From JBHFEI01 sp041928815 (lineage in GTDB: Bacteria; Pseudomonadota; Alphaproteobacteria; Rhizobiales; Rhizobiaceae): a stretch of 64,000 nt of DNA. This document shows, in pieces, positions 43,453-52,510 of this stretch. How positions within the stretch are numbered: the stretch's first letter is position 1; each line of letters begins with the position of its first letter. The notes under the pieces are model-generated. The model was not told the origin of the DNA. It did not search any database and saw only the letters and a list, made by a program, of their open reading frames with translations. Where the stretch lies: the NCBI RefSeq assembly GCF_041928815.1, contig NZ_JBHFEI010000009.1:186001-250000 (forward strand), in the 5' to 3' direction. Both the position numbers and the translations under genes were made by a program.

Positions 43453-45246
43453 ATGACTGCCATGCTCCTGTCCGCCTTTCGCAAGACCGATTTCAGCCGC
43501 GAGGCGATTGGCGCGCTGACCGCCAATGTGATGATCGCCGATGCGAAGCTCAACATCGTCTACATGAATGACGCGGTGCGTTCGCTGCTCAACGAGGCGG
43601 AGGCCGACCTGAAGAAGGAACTGCCGCGCTTCGACGTCGCGAGCCTCATCGGCGCGAATATCGACATCTTTCACAAGAACCCCGCCCACCAGCGCGGCAT
43701 GCTGAAGGCGCTGAGGACGCGTCACCGCGCCACGATCCAGGTCGGCGCGCGCGCCTTCGACCTCGTGGTGACGCCGCTCAAGAGCGGAGAAACGGTGACC
43801 GGCTTCGTGGTGGAATGGGCGAATGCCGCCGACCGCCTGCAGAATGTCGACTACCGCAACCAGATGCAGGCGATCAGCCGGGCCCAGGCCATCGTCGAGT
43901 TCACGCCGGACGGGACGATCCGCAGCGCGAACGAGCGCTTCCTGCAGGCGACGGGCTACCGGCTGGAAGAGATCCGCGGCCAGCACCACCGCATCTTCGT
44001 CGAACCGGCCGAGGCGTCCGCGCCCGCCTATGCCTCCTTCTGGGCGTCGCTCGGCGCCGGCGCCTTCCAGGCGGGGGAATACCGGCGGATCGGCAAGGGC
44101 GGCCGGCTGGTCATCCTCAATGCCTCCTACAATCCGATCCTCGACGAGAGGGGCCACGTCGCCAAGATCGTCAAGTTCGCCACCGACGTCTCCGAGCGCG
44201 TGCGCGCCGTCGACCGCATCGGCGAAGGCCTGACCCGCCTTGCCGCCGGCGCGCTCGATTTCACGCTAACGGAGCCGCTCGCCGGCGACTTCGAGCCGCT
44301 TCGGGCGAATTTCAACAATGCGGTGATGCAGCTGCGCGAGACGCTGACGGCGGTCGCCGAGGCGACGTCGGAGATCGATGGCGGCACGCAGGACATCAGC
44401 CGCAGCGCCTCCGACCTGTCGCGGCGCACCGAGCAGCAGGCCGCCGCCCTCGAGGAGACGGCGGCCGCCCTCGACGAGATCACCGTCAACGTCGCAAGCT
44501 CGACCAAGCGCACGGAGGACGCGCGCCGCGTCGCCACCACAGCCAACGAGAACGCCACCAAGTCGGCGGCGATCGTCGGCGAGGCGGAGGCGGCGATGAG
44601 CCGGATCGAGGCCTCCTCGCAGCAGATCTCCAACATCATCGGCGTCATCGACGAGATCGCCTTCCAGACCAACCTTCTCGCGCTCAACGCCGGCGTCGAG
44701 GCGGCCCGCGCCGGCGATGCCGGCAAGGGTTTCGCCGTCGTCGCCCAGGAGGTGCGCGAGCTTGCCCAGCGCTCGGCCCAGGCGGCCAAGGAGATCAAGT
44801 CGCTGATCCAGAACTCCACCTCGCAGGTCGAGGGCGGCGTGCGGCTGGTGCGCGAGGCGGGCCAGGCGCTGAAGCGGATCGGCGAGGACATCGGCGAGAT
44901 GAACGCGCATATGGCGGCGATCGCCACCTCGGCGCGCGAACAGTCGACCGGTCTTGCCGAGGTCAATTCCGCCGTCAACGAGATGGATCAGGTGACGCAG
45001 CAGAATGCCGCGATGGTCGAGGAGGCGAATGCCGCGGGCGCGACGCTCGCCGGGGAAACCGCGCGGCTGCGCGAGCGGATCGGCCATTTCTCGCTCGGCG
45101 CCGGCGCGCTGCGCCACGCCGCACCCGTCCGGATCGCGCGCGGGAGCGAGCACGGCGTCGCCTCGCCGGCCCGCCTCCTACAGCAGCGCGCCGCCCGCGC
45201 GGTCGCCCCTGCCGCCGCCGAGGCCCACCAATGGGACGAATTCTGA
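43453..45246 (+). CDS. Soluble methyl-accepting chemotaxis protein with PAS domains
   Basis: 597 residues and no transmembrane span. Two PAS-like domains (about 15-125 and 130-245, the second with FTPDGTIRSANERFLQATGY and IVKFATDVSERVRA) lead into a HAMP-like segment and a long MCP signalling coiled coil. The coil includes the invariant hairpin DEIAFQTNLLALNAGVEAARAGDAGKGFAVVAQEVRELA. The C-terminus ends HQWDEF, similar to the WEEF-type pentapeptide that tethers CheR/CheB in rhizobial receptors. It probably senses an internal redox or energy signal. An ATG at 43462 with GGGA upstream is an alternative start. No other che genes are nearby. Confidence 0.9.
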   Translation: MTAMLLSAFRKTDFSREAIGALTANVMIADAKLNIVYMNDAVRSLLNEAEADLKKELPRFDVASLIGANIDIFHKNPAHQRGMLKALRTRHRATIQVGARAFDLVVTPLKSGETVTGFVVEWANAADRLQNVDYRNQMQAISRAQAIVEFTPDGTIRSANERFLQATGYRLEEIRGQHHRIFVEPAEASAPAYASFWASLGAGAFQAGEYRRIGKGGRLVILNASYNPILDERGHVAKIVKFATDVSERVRAVDRIGEGLTRLAAGALDFTLTEPLAGDFEPLRANFNNAVMQLRETLTAVAEATSEIDGGTQDISRSASDLSRRTEQQAAALEETAAALDEITVNVASSTKRTEDARRVATTANENATKSAAIVGEAEAAMSRIEASSQQISNIIGVIDEIAFQTNLLALNAGVEAARAGDAGKGFAVVAQEVRELAQRSAQAAKEIKSLIQNSTSQVEGGVRLVREAGQALKRIGEDIGEMNAHMAAIATSAREQSTGLAEVNSAVNEMDQVTQQNAAMVEEANAAGATLAGETARLRERIGHFSLGAGALRHAAPVRIARGSEHGVASPARLLQQRAARAVAPAAAEAHQWDEF

Positions 45247-45334
45247 CGGCCCGTGCCGCCGGGGAGCGTTCGCTCCTGAAGCCGTTCCCGTGAAGTCGGG
45301 CACGGCGTTCGCGCCCGGCAATGGCTCAAAACAA

Positions 45335-45382
45335 GGAGAGAGCGTTTCCGGCAGGACCATGGCGGCGGAAAACGCTCCCTCC
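45335..45382. repeat. Inverted repeat downstream of the chemoreceptor gene
   Basis: GGAGAGAGCGTTTCCG (45335-45350) pairs with CGGAAAACGCTCCCTCC (45366-45382) apart from one mismatch and one bulge. It can form a ~16-bp hairpin. It lies ~90 bp after the MCP stop and may end its transcript. The arms resemble the GAGAGAGGGAGC end of the interspersed repeats. Confidence 0.5.
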
Positions 45383-45558
45383 TTTCGCGTCTTCCGCCGT
45401 GCCCGCTGCGGGAGTGCTCCGCCTTCGCCCGGAAAGGCCCTAGACGGTGAAAGGGCGTCGCGATCCTTCAGACCCGCTCCCGCGCTTTGGATCCTCGCGT
45501 CGACGCAGCGCTTCTCGCAAGATCGCTTCTCCCAAGGACGCCGCGCCGGTCTGCCAAA

Positions 45559-45625
45559 GCATGTCCCGTCACCCGGATCGGATGCGACGTCCGGACACCG
45601 CGTTGAAACAGAGAGAGGCGGCATG
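45559..45625 (+). repeat. Interspersed repeat copy (GCATGTCCCGTCAC ... GAAACAGAGAGAGG)
   Basis: This runs GCATGTCCCGTCACCCGGATCGG, then GACGTCCGGACACCGCGTTGAAACAGAGAGAGGCGGCATG. Many positions are identical with 28916-28983. A further inverted partner follows at about 45654-45685 (CTCCCTCCTTCTGTTTC, GGTGTCCAGCC). The gap 45247-45806 contains no supported gene. Confidence 0.65.
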
Positions 45626-45806
45626 TTGCATGGGCCAGCGATCGCCGGACCTGCTCCCTCCTTCTGTTTCTGCCCCGGTGTCCAGCCTGCTTCAGGGCTT
45701 GCGGGCTCCACCGGGACGCTGCCGGCGCAAACGGACGGCGCGTCATTGAAGGTTTCTGCTGCGCTGCACATATAGCGGCCGCGACCCTGACGCGAAGGAC
45801 GGCCGA

Positions 45807-46679
45807 ATGACAGAGACGACAGCGCTCCTGCTGATCAACCCCTTTTCCCGGCGTGGCGGGCAGAGCCTCGATGCGGTGCGGGCGCTGCTGTCGCGCAACG
45901 GCATCGCCTTCGTCGAGGCGACGCCGCAAAGGGGCGAGACGCTGTCCGACGTGATCCTCGCCCGCCGCGCCACGGTCGACCGGGTGATCGTCGGCGGCGG
46001 CGACGGCACGCTGAACGCGGCCGCGCGCGGGCTGATGCAGACCGGGCTCGCGCTCGGCGTGCTGCCGCTCGGGACGGCCAATGATTTCGCCCGCACGGTC
46101 GGCGTCCCGCTCGATCTGGCCGCCGCCGTCGCGGTGATCGCGCGCGGCAGGACCGTGCCGGTCGATCTCGGCGAGGCGAACGGCCATCCCTTCTTCAACG
46201 TGGCGAGCATCGGCTTCAGCGCCGATCTCGCCGCCGCGCTGACGCAGGAGGCGAAGCGGCGCTTCGGCACGCTCGGCTACGCGCTGGTTGCGGCGCGGCT
46301 TCTGGCCGGCTCGCGGCTGTTCACCGCCGAACTCGAACATGACGGCCGCACGGAAGCGCTGAGGACGCTGCAGGTCTCCGTCGGCAACGGCCGCTTCTAT
46401 GGCGGCGGCATGAGCGTGCATGCCGATGCGACCGCGACCGACGGCATGCTCGACCTCTACAGCCTCGAGGTCGACCACTGGTGGCGGCTCCTCAGGCTGC
46501 TGCCGAGCCTGCGCCGGGGCACGCAAGGCCACTGGGACGACGTCCGCGCCTTTTCCACCAAGGCGGTGACGATCCGCACCCGCACGCCCCGCCCGGTCAA
46601 CCTCGACGGCGAGCTGAAGACCGAGACGCCGGTCTCCTTCACGATCCGCGAGAAGGCGGTCGAGGTGTTCGTGCCGTAG
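45807..46679 (+). CDS. Diacylglycerol kinase-family lipid kinase (YegS/BmrU type)
   Basis: 290 residues. N-terminal LLLINPFSRRGGQ, the nucleotide-binding GGGDGTLNAAARGLM, PLGTANDFARTVGVP, and the C-terminal beta-domain with VSVGNGRFYGGGMSVHADATATDGMLDLYSLE are the defining motifs of the DAGK catalytic family. It phosphorylates a membrane lipid (diacylglycerol, sphingosine-like or phosphatidylglycerol), using ATP. It appears to be a single-gene unit; its 3' end overlaps the convergent ROK kinase gene by 41 bp. The physiological lipid is not known. Confidence 0.88.
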   Translation: MTETTALLLINPFSRRGGQSLDAVRALLSRNGIAFVEATPQRGETLSDVILARRATVDRVIVGGGDGTLNAAARGLMQTGLALGVLPLGTANDFARTVGVPLDLAAAVAVIARGRTVPVDLGEANGHPFFNVASIGFSADLAAALTQEAKRRFGTLGYALVAARLLAGSRLFTAELEHDGRTEALRTLQVSVGNGRFYGGGMSVHADATATDGMLDLYSLEVDHWWRLLRLLPSLRRGTQGHWDDVRAFSTKAVTIRTRTPRPVNLDGELKTETPVSFTIREKAVEVFVP

Positions 46680-47613
46680 CGGCGCGCGCGAGCGCAGCGA
46701 CGCCGACGAGGCCGGCGTCGTCGGCAAGCGCTGCGGGACGCACGGGCACGGCGCGGAAGGGCGGCATGGCGTCGCGTTCGATGCGGGCGCGGATGCCGGG
46801 TTCCAGAAGATCGAAGGCCTTTGACACGCCGCCGCCCATGACGATCATCTGGGGGCTGTAGAGATGCAGGAGGCTGGCGAAGCCCGAGCCGAGATAGGCC
46901 GCTTCCTCCGCGACGAGGGCAAGGCAGGCGGGATCGCCGGCGCGCGCGCCCTCGACGGCATGGCGTGCCTCGACCGTCTCGCGCGCCGCGATCCGTCCGA
47001 GATGGGAGGCGGGATCGCGGTCTGCCGCCGCGCGGGCGCGCCGGCCGAAGGCCGTGCCTGCGGCAAACGCTTCGAAGCAGCCGATGCGGCCGCAGGAGCA
47101 GACGGGGCCTTCCGCGGCGAGGGTGAAATGGCCGACATGCCCGCCCATGCCGCGCGCGCCGTGCATCAGCCGGCCGTCGACGACGACGCCGCCGCCGATG
47201 CCGGTCGAGACGGTGACATAGACGAGATGGTGAAGGTCGCGGCCCGCGCCATGCGTCCATTCGCCAAAGGCGGCGGCGATGCCGTCGTTCTCGACCACGG
47301 CCGGCAGCCCGAACGTGTCCGACAGATGGTCGCGAAGGGCGAAACCGTCCCAGCCGGGCAGGGTCGGGATATGGTCGACGATGCCGCTCACCGTGTCGAG
47401 GGGCCCCGGCGCGCACATGCCGACCGCGCCGGGCGGCGGGGTTCCGGCCGGGGCGATCCCGGCGACGAGCGCGCGGAACTGGCGCATCACCGCCTCCGGC
47501 CCGCCGAGATCGGTCCGCGCCGCCGCGCGCGCGAGAACCCGGCCGTCGCGCACGAGGGCGGCGCGCACCTGCGTGCCGCCGAGGTCGAGGGCGATCGCGA
47601 CATCCGTCTCCAT
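46639..47613 (-). CDS. ROK family sugar kinase
   Basis: 324 residues from the ATG at 47613 (GGGGAG 7 nt upstream; the ATG at 47619 overlaps the epimerase stop as ATGA and is an alternative). N-terminal ATP motif ALDLGGTQVRAALV, the sugar-binding ENDGIAAAFGEW, STGIGGGVVVDGRL, the ROK signature with GHVGHFTL and the zinc motif CSCGRIGCFE. ROK kinases phosphorylate hexoses such as glucose, allose or N-acetylmannosamine. Directly upstream is an RPE-type epimerase, the same pair as AlsE-AlsK of D-allose use. The Ala/Arg/Pro-rich C-terminal tail runs into the convergent lipid kinase gene. Confidence 0.85.
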   Translation of the reverse strand: METDVAIALDLGGTQVRAALVRDGRVLARAAARTDLGGPEAVMRQFRALVAGIAPAGTPPPGAVGMCAPGPLDTVSGIVDHIPTLPGWDGFALRDHLSDTFGLPAVVENDGIAAAFGEWTHGAGRDLHHLVYVTVSTGIGGGVVVDGRLMHGARGMGGHVGHFTLAAEGPVCSCGRIGCFEAFAAGTAFGRRARAAADRDPASHLGRIAARETVEARHAVEGARAGDPACLALVAEEAAYLGSGFASLLHLYSPQMIVMGGGVSKAFDLLEPGIRARIERDAMPPFRAVPVRPAALADDAGLVGVAALARAATARTPRPPSRGS

Positions 47614-47615
47614 GC

Positions 47616-48329
47616 TCATGCTCCCCGCGCGCGCGGCTGGGCATGGACGAAGGCCATGCGGGCGGCAAGGTCCTGCGCGCCGAAGGCGAGCGAGCCCATG
47701 ACGATCGTCTCGGCGCCGGCCCGCGCCAGGCCCGGCACGGTGCCCTCGCGGATGCCGCCGTCGGCGCAGACGAGCACCCGGCCCGGTGTGACGCGGCCGG
47801 CGGCAAGCGCGCGCGCCTCGCTCAGCCGGCGTTCCGCCGCCCCGTCGAGGTCCTGGCCCTTGATGCCGATCCGCGTGCCGAGCAGCGTCAGCAGGCCGAT
47901 GCGCTCGATGACGGCGTTCGCCGCCGCGACCGGCGTGTCGAGTTGCAGCACGACACCGGACACGAGGCCGAGCCTCTGGACGAGATCGAGGCCGTGATCG
48001 AGGGTGCCGTTCTCGGCATGGAGGCTGATCGCGTCGGCGCCGGCGTCGGCGAACTGGCGGATCTGGTCGCGCAGGATCGCGTCCCGCGCCATCAGGTGGA
48101 CATGCAGCGGCTTTGCCGTCCGCCGGCGGCAGGCGGCGACGAGATCGGGAAAGAACAGCAGCGCCGGGGCGAAATGGCCGTCGGCGACGTCGATATGGTA
48201 GAGGTCGGCATGGGCGTCGACCCGCGCGATCTCCTCGGCGAGCCGGCCGAGATCGGCCGACCAGAGCGAGATCTCGGCGATCAGCCGGTCGCGCGGCAGG
48301 GTGTCGAGCCAGTCCGGCGGCGGCCGCAT
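47616..48329 (-). CDS. Ribulose-phosphate 3-epimerase family protein (RPE/AlsE-like)
   Basis: 237 residues of a TIM barrel. Key features: AEISLWSADLGRLAEEI, metal/catalytic motif YHIDVADGHF, LHVHLM, ADAISLHAE, and CADGGIREGTV near the C-terminus, equivalent to the VDGG motif of the family with its catalytic Asp. These enzymes epimerise C3 of ketose phosphates (ribulose-5-P, allulose-6-P). Co-transcription with a ROK kinase and sugar dehydrogenases points to a ketohexose phosphate rather than the housekeeping pentose. It starts 2 bp after the hydrolase stop. Confidence 0.85.
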   Translation of the reverse strand: MRPPPDWLDTLPRDRLIAEISLWSADLGRLAEEIARVDAHADLYHIDVADGHFAPALLFFPDLVAACRRRTAKPLHVHLMARDAILRDQIRQFADAGADAISLHAENGTLDHGLDLVQRLGLVSGVVLQLDTPVAAANAVIERIGLLTLLGTRIGIKGQDLDGAAERRLSEARALAAGRVTPGRVLVCADGGIREGTVPGLARAGAETIVMGSLAFGAQDLAARMAFVHAQPRARGA

Positions 48330-48331
48330 CG

Positions 48332-49135
48332 TCAGAGACCTTTCAGGAAATCGGCAAGCGCCGCGTGGAAATCGGCGCGGTAGGCGGCCGCGTCCCCGGC
48401 CTTGGGCGTGATCTCCACGAAGCGCGCGCTGGGGATCAGCGCCGCGATCGCCTGCGCATGGGCGAGCGGATGGACGACGTCCAGCCGGTGGCCGATCACC
48501 AGCGTCGGGACCGCGATCGCCTGAACTTCCGTTTCGCTCACGCCCGGCCCGTCGGCGGAGATGCGCGTGAGAAGCGCTGCGGTGACGTCGCGCGGTTCGC
48601 GGGTGAAGAAGCCGCGGATCGAGGCGAGATTGTCCGGTCCCTCCTCTTCCAGCCGCGCGGTGGCCGGGGAAGCCTCGTAGCGCCGCCGCGCCTCCTGCGG
48701 CGGAAAGCGGGTGATGAGATCGCCGGCCTCAAGGTTTGGCCGCATGTTCTCCGGCGCCTCGTCCACCACCCAGGCCGGCCGGGCGATCACCAGCGCCCGC
48801 ACCAGCTCCGGCCGGGTGACGGCGAGCCGGAGCGCGATCGCCGCCCCCATGGAAATCCCGCCGACGACGGCGGGCGCCAGGCCGGACGCGTCCATGTAGC
48901 CGGCGATGTCGTCGGCGAAGGTCCGGATCGACAGCCGGTCGAAGGGACCGGCCTCGGATGCGCCATGGCCCCGGCATTCGACGGTGACGCGGCGAAAGCC
49001 GGCGCCGTCCGGAAACACCTGCCCCGGCTGGGCCGCGTCGCCGCAGAGCCCGTGCTGGAAGACGAAGGGCGCGCCGTCGCCCTCCTCGGTGACGGAGAGC
49101 GCGACGCCGTCCTCGGTATGGTGCATCAGGCCCAT
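48332..49135 (-). CDS. Alpha/beta-fold hydrolase
   Basis: 267 residues. Oxyanion region FVFQHGLCGDAAQPG, nucleophile elbow GGISMGAA (Ser in GxSxG), a cap domain, the acid residue region LVIGHRLDVVHP and a C-terminal His candidate region. In this operon, between sugar dehydrogenases and an epimerase, a likely job is opening a sugar lactone made by a Gfo/Idh/MocA enzyme, though esterase activity on a sugar ester is equally possible. The start at 49135 has GGAGG 8 nt upstream. Confidence 0.82.
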   Translation of the reverse strand: MGLMHHTEDGVALSVTEEGDGAPFVFQHGLCGDAAQPGQVFPDGAGFRRVTVECRGHGASEAGPFDRLSIRTFADDIAGYMDASGLAPAVVGGISMGAAIALRLAVTRPELVRALVIARPAWVVDEAPENMRPNLEAGDLITRFPPQEARRRYEASPATARLEEEGPDNLASIRGFFTREPRDVTAALLTRISADGPGVSETEVQAIAVPTLVIGHRLDVVHPLAHAQAIAALIPSARFVEITPKAGDAAAYRADFHAALADFLKGL

Positions 49136-49174
49136 GCGATGGTCCTCCCTCTATGCTGGTTCAGACCGGCCATC

Positions 49175-50251
49175 TCAGACCGAACCATCCGCGTCGGCGA
49201 GCCGCACCGGCCGCCTCTCCCGCACGGACTGGCGCACGGCCGCCATCGCCCTAACCGAGGCGATGCCGTCCTCGATGCCGGCGCCCGTCAGCGCGCCGCC
49301 ATTGAGGATCGTGTCGCAGAAGCCTTCGAGCTGGCGGCGGTAGAAATGCCCGTCGGCGCCGAGCACGCGGCTGGTGGCGCCGGTGCTCTCGCTGAAGATG
49401 TCGACCTCGCTCGTCCGGTAGAGCCAGGGATTGTAGGTTTTGCCGAGGATGCTGCCGTTCTCGCCATAGATCTGGAATCCTTCGTGCCAGTCCATCCGGA
49501 CCGCGACCGTGAGATCGAGATGGCCGATGACGCCGCTCTCGAACTCGACGTCGACGAACCAGCAATAGGCGCCGAAGCGCTGGCGAAGCCGCGCCTCGAG
49601 CGAGACGATCGGCCCGGCGAAATAGCGGGCGGTGTCGAAGAGGTGGCTGCCATGGGCGAGCATGAAATACTGTTCGAGATCCTCCTTCGGGTTGCGCGAC
49701 GGCTTCCTCGCCTTCGCGCTGCGGATCATCTGCGGCTGCACCGCGTCGGTGACGGCGTAGCGGTGGGTCGAATCGCAATACCAGGCCTTCAGCGCCAGCA
49801 TCTCGCCCATCCCGGCCTCGATGAAGGCCTTGGCGCTCTGCAATCCGGCATCGTAGCGCTTCATGTGCCCGACCTGGAACACCCTGCCGCTCGCCTCGAC
49901 GACCGCTCTCAGCGATTCCACCTCCTCGACCGCCATGCCGAGCGGCTTCTCGCAGAGCACGTGCTTGCCGGCCTGGAGCGCCCGGGTCGCGGCCGCGACA
50001 TGGAAGGCGTCCGCCGTGGCGATGATCACCGCGTCGAGGTCCGGATCGGCGAGCATCGCGTCGTAGTCGGCAAAGTCCTTGCGCGGCGCATAGGTCGCGG
50101 CCATGCGGGCGCGCAGATCGTCGGCAACGTCGCAGATGGCGTAGAGTTCGGCATTCCTCGCCTTGACCGTGCTTTCGAAATGGCCGGCCTGCGAGATCGG
50201 GCCGCAGCCGAGAATGCCGATCTTCACCGTCGGTTTGCCGTCGTTCATCAT
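49175..50251 (-). CDS. Gfo/Idh/MocA family oxidoreductase (first of two)
   Basis: 358 residues. N-terminal Rossmann fold (VKIGILGCGPISQAGHF), the consensus EKPLGMAVEEVESL, and the C-terminal beta-sheet substrate domain with WYCDSTHRYAV, HLFDTARYF and GENGSILGKTYNPW. Members oxidise or reduce hydroxyls of sugars and inositols with NAD(P). AAGGA lies before the ATGATG start. It is the fifth gene of the ABC-led operon, and only a few tens of bases separate it from neighbours on both sides. Confidence 0.87.
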   Translation of the reverse strand: MMNDGKPTVKIGILGCGPISQAGHFESTVKARNAELYAICDVADDLRARMAATYAPRKDFADYDAMLADPDLDAVIIATADAFHVAAATRALQAGKHVLCEKPLGMAVEEVESLRAVVEASGRVFQVGHMKRYDAGLQSAKAFIEAGMGEMLALKAWYCDSTHRYAVTDAVQPQMIRSAKARKPSRNPKEDLEQYFMLAHGSHLFDTARYFAGPIVSLEARLRQRFGAYCWFVDVEFESGVIGHLDLTVAVRMDWHEGFQIYGENGSILGKTYNPWLYRTSEVDIFSESTGATSRVLGADGHFYRRQLEGFCDTILNGGALTGAGIEDGIASVRAMAAVRQSVRERRPVRLADADGSV

Positions 50252-50273
50252 GGGGGTCCTTTCAGAAGATGCG

Positions 50274-51305
50274 TCAGCTTCTCGTTACCGGCATGCTGCG
50301 CAAGCGCGTCGCCGTTTCGGGCTGCGCCACCTTGCAGACGGCCGGCGGCAGGCCGCGGGCGATCAGCGCGATGTCGGCGGTGATCGCGGCGCCCATCGCG
50401 GCAAGCGTCGAGGTCATCGCGCCGGCCTGGTGCGGCGAGAGCAGGATGTTTTCCGTGCGGCGCGCCGGGTCGCCGGCGGGCAGCGGCTCGACCGGGAAGA
50501 CGTCGGTCGCGACCCGGATGCGCCCGGCGGCGGCGGCCGCGAGCATCTCGGGGAAATCGACGACGGCGGCGCGGCTCAAAAGCAGCAGGCAGGCGCCCGG
50601 CTTCATCCGCGCGAATTCGGCCTTTCCGAGGAAGCCGGCATTGTCGGAGGTGACGCCGGCGAGCACGAAGACGAAATCGCTCTCTTCCAGCACCGCGTCG
50701 AGCGTCGCCGGCCGGCAGGAGGCCTGCTCGACCAGAACGTCCGGCACCCAGGGATCGTAGACGTCGATCGTCGCGGTGAAGGGTTTGAGGAGCGGCAGCA
50801 GCGCCCGGGCGAGGTCGCCGAAGCCGATCAGCCCGACGCGGGCGCGCATCAGCGGCAGGGCGTCGCGGTTGGCGGCGAAGCCGTACGCCTCCGTGCCGGC
50901 GCGCATCCTGCGGTCGGCCTCGGTCAGCCCCCGGCCGAGGTCGATCGCCATGCCGATGCCGATCTCGGCGACCGGCTCGGCGAAGACATGGCTGGCGGAA
51001 AGCACGCGGATGCCGTGGGAAAAGCAGTGGCGGTAGTCGATGTTGGGCAGGAAATTGCCCTCGCTGTTGACGAAGGCCTTCAGCCGGGTACAGCGCGCCA
51101 GCCGCGCGGCCGGCATGTCGAAGACGCCCATGGCAACGTCGGCGGGCACGACATGGGCCTCGAAATCGGCGTCCGACAGCGTGTCGCCCTCGTGGAGGAC
51201 GAGGTCGCCGAGCGCCCTCAGCCTCTCGAGATGGCTTTCCGTGAACACGTCCTCGACGCGGCGCGGATGGGCCATGATGAAGGTGCGGAACGGGGTGCCG
51301 GTCAT
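50274..51305 (-). CDS. D-isomer-specific 2-hydroxyacid dehydrogenase family protein
   Basis: 343 residues from the ATG at 51305, with AGGAG 5 nt upstream. The NAD-binding domain has VGLIGFGDLARALLPLLKPF (GxGxxG), then the typical LSRAAVVDFPEML, RIRVATDVFPVEPLP and LSPHQAGAM with the catalytic His. In the usual family, Arg, Glu and His act on 2-hydroxy or 2-keto acids; here the serine in LSRAA replaces the common NTxRG motif. It may act on a sugar-acid intermediate of this pathway. It sits between two Gfo/Idh/MocA genes. Confidence 0.84.
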   Translation of the reverse strand: MTGTPFRTFIMAHPRRVEDVFTESHLERLRALGDLVLHEGDTLSDADFEAHVVPADVAMGVFDMPAARLARCTRLKAFVNSEGNFLPNIDYRHCFSHGIRVLSASHVFAEPVAEIGIGMAIDLGRGLTEADRRMRAGTEAYGFAANRDALPLMRARVGLIGFGDLARALLPLLKPFTATIDVYDPWVPDVLVEQASCRPATLDAVLEESDFVFVLAGVTSDNAGFLGKAEFARMKPGACLLLLSRAAVVDFPEMLAAAAAGRIRVATDVFPVEPLPAGDPARRTENILLSPHQAGAMTSTLAAMGAAITADIALIARGLPPAVCKVAQPETATRLRSMPVTRS

Positions 51306-51316
51306 GGGGTCTCCTG

Positions 51317-52441
51317 TCAGATCTCGGTCCACCGGCCGTCCGTGGCGCCGGAGCGGAGCGCAGCCTCGACGAAGCGCAGTCCCCTGACGCCATCGGCGAT
51401 GCCGGGCAGGAGGAGGGCGTCGGCGGCGGGCGCGCGCCCGTCGCGGCGCGCCTCGATCTGCTCGGCCATGTCGAGATAGAGCCGGGCCAGCGCCTCGACG
51501 AAACCCTGCGCATGGCCGGGCGGCATCAGGCCCTTGACGGCGGTGCCGTGCGAGGCGCGGTCGATCACCCTGCGCCGGTCGTTCAGCGGCGCGAAGGACA
51601 GCGTGTTGGCCGAGGCGACGCTCCAGGAGAGCGAGCCGCGATCGCCATGGACGTCGATCGCGAGCCCGTTGGTCTCGCCGATCGCCACCTGGCTTATCCA
51701 GAGGAGACCCTTCGCGCCGCCGGCAAAGCGCAGTTTCGCCGTGACGTTGTCGTCGACGCGGCGGCCGGGAACGAAGGTGTCGACCTCGGCGGAGATCTCC
51801 GTGGCGGTCAGGCCGGTGACGAATTCGGCGAGGTGGAAGGCATGGGTGCCGATGTCGCCGAGGCTGCCGGCGCCGCTTTTCGCCGGGTCGGTGCGCCATT
51901 CGGCCTGCTTGTTGCCGGTCGCTTCCGCCGCCGTCGCCAGCCATTCCTGCGGGAAGACGACGCGGACCATGCGCACCGCGCCGATCTCGCCGGCCGCCAC
52001 CATGGCGCGGGCCTCGCGCAGCATGTCGAAGCCGGCATTGGTGTAAGTGACGCCGAAGAGCGAGGGGCTCTGCGCCGCCGCCTGTTCGAGCGCCAGCGCC
52101 TCGGGAAGCGTCGCCGTCAGCGGCTTGTCGCAGAGGATGTTGATGCCGGCGGAAAGAAACGCGCGGGCGGCCGGCGCATGCAGGTGGTTTGGCGTGACGA
52201 TGGCGACAAGGTCGATGCCGTCGCGCGCGGCCTCGCGCCCGGCCATGTCGGCAAAGTTCGTGTAGCAGCGTTCCGGCGCGAGCCCGAGGTCGCGGCCGCT
52301 GTCGCGCGCCCGTTCCGGATCGGAGGAGAGCGCGCCGGCGACAAGGGTGAAGCGTCCCGTCATCGCGGCTGCGGCGCGGTGGGCGGCGCCGAAGAACGCG
52401 CCGTTGCCGCCGCCGACCATGCCCAGTCTCAGCCGTCTCAT
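51317..52441 (-). CDS. Gfo/Idh/MocA family oxidoreductase (second of two)
   Basis: 374 residues. N-terminal LRLGMVGGGNGAFFGAAHR, Rossmann motif, then the consensus CDKPLTATLPEALAL with the lysine expected for catalysis, and a C-terminal domain with GDIGTHAFHLAEFV (a conserved His) and GHAQGFVEALARLYLDM. It resembles the long inositol/sugar dehydrogenases of rhizobia. It differs clearly from the 49175 paralogue, so the two probably act at different steps, e.g. sequential oxidation and reduction as in 3-keto-sugar routes. Confidence 0.87.
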   Translation of the reverse strand: MRRLRLGMVGGGNGAFFGAAHRAAAAMTGRFTLVAGALSSDPERARDSGRDLGLAPERCYTNFADMAGREAARDGIDLVAIVTPNHLHAPAARAFLSAGINILCDKPLTATLPEALALEQAAAQSPSLFGVTYTNAGFDMLREARAMVAAGEIGAVRMVRVVFPQEWLATAAEATGNKQAEWRTDPAKSGAGSLGDIGTHAFHLAEFVTGLTATEISAEVDTFVPGRRVDDNVTAKLRFAGGAKGLLWISQVAIGETNGLAIDVHGDRGSLSWSVASANTLSFAPLNDRRRVIDRASHGTAVKGLMPPGHAQGFVEALARLYLDMAEQIEARRDGRAPAADALLLPGIADGVRGLRFVEAALRSGATDGRWTEI

Positions 52442-52510
52442 TGTTTGGTCCTGTCGGGGAAGGGAAGGGGCCGGCGCGGGATCGCTCCCGCGCCGGCCGG
52501 GGTCGGATTG

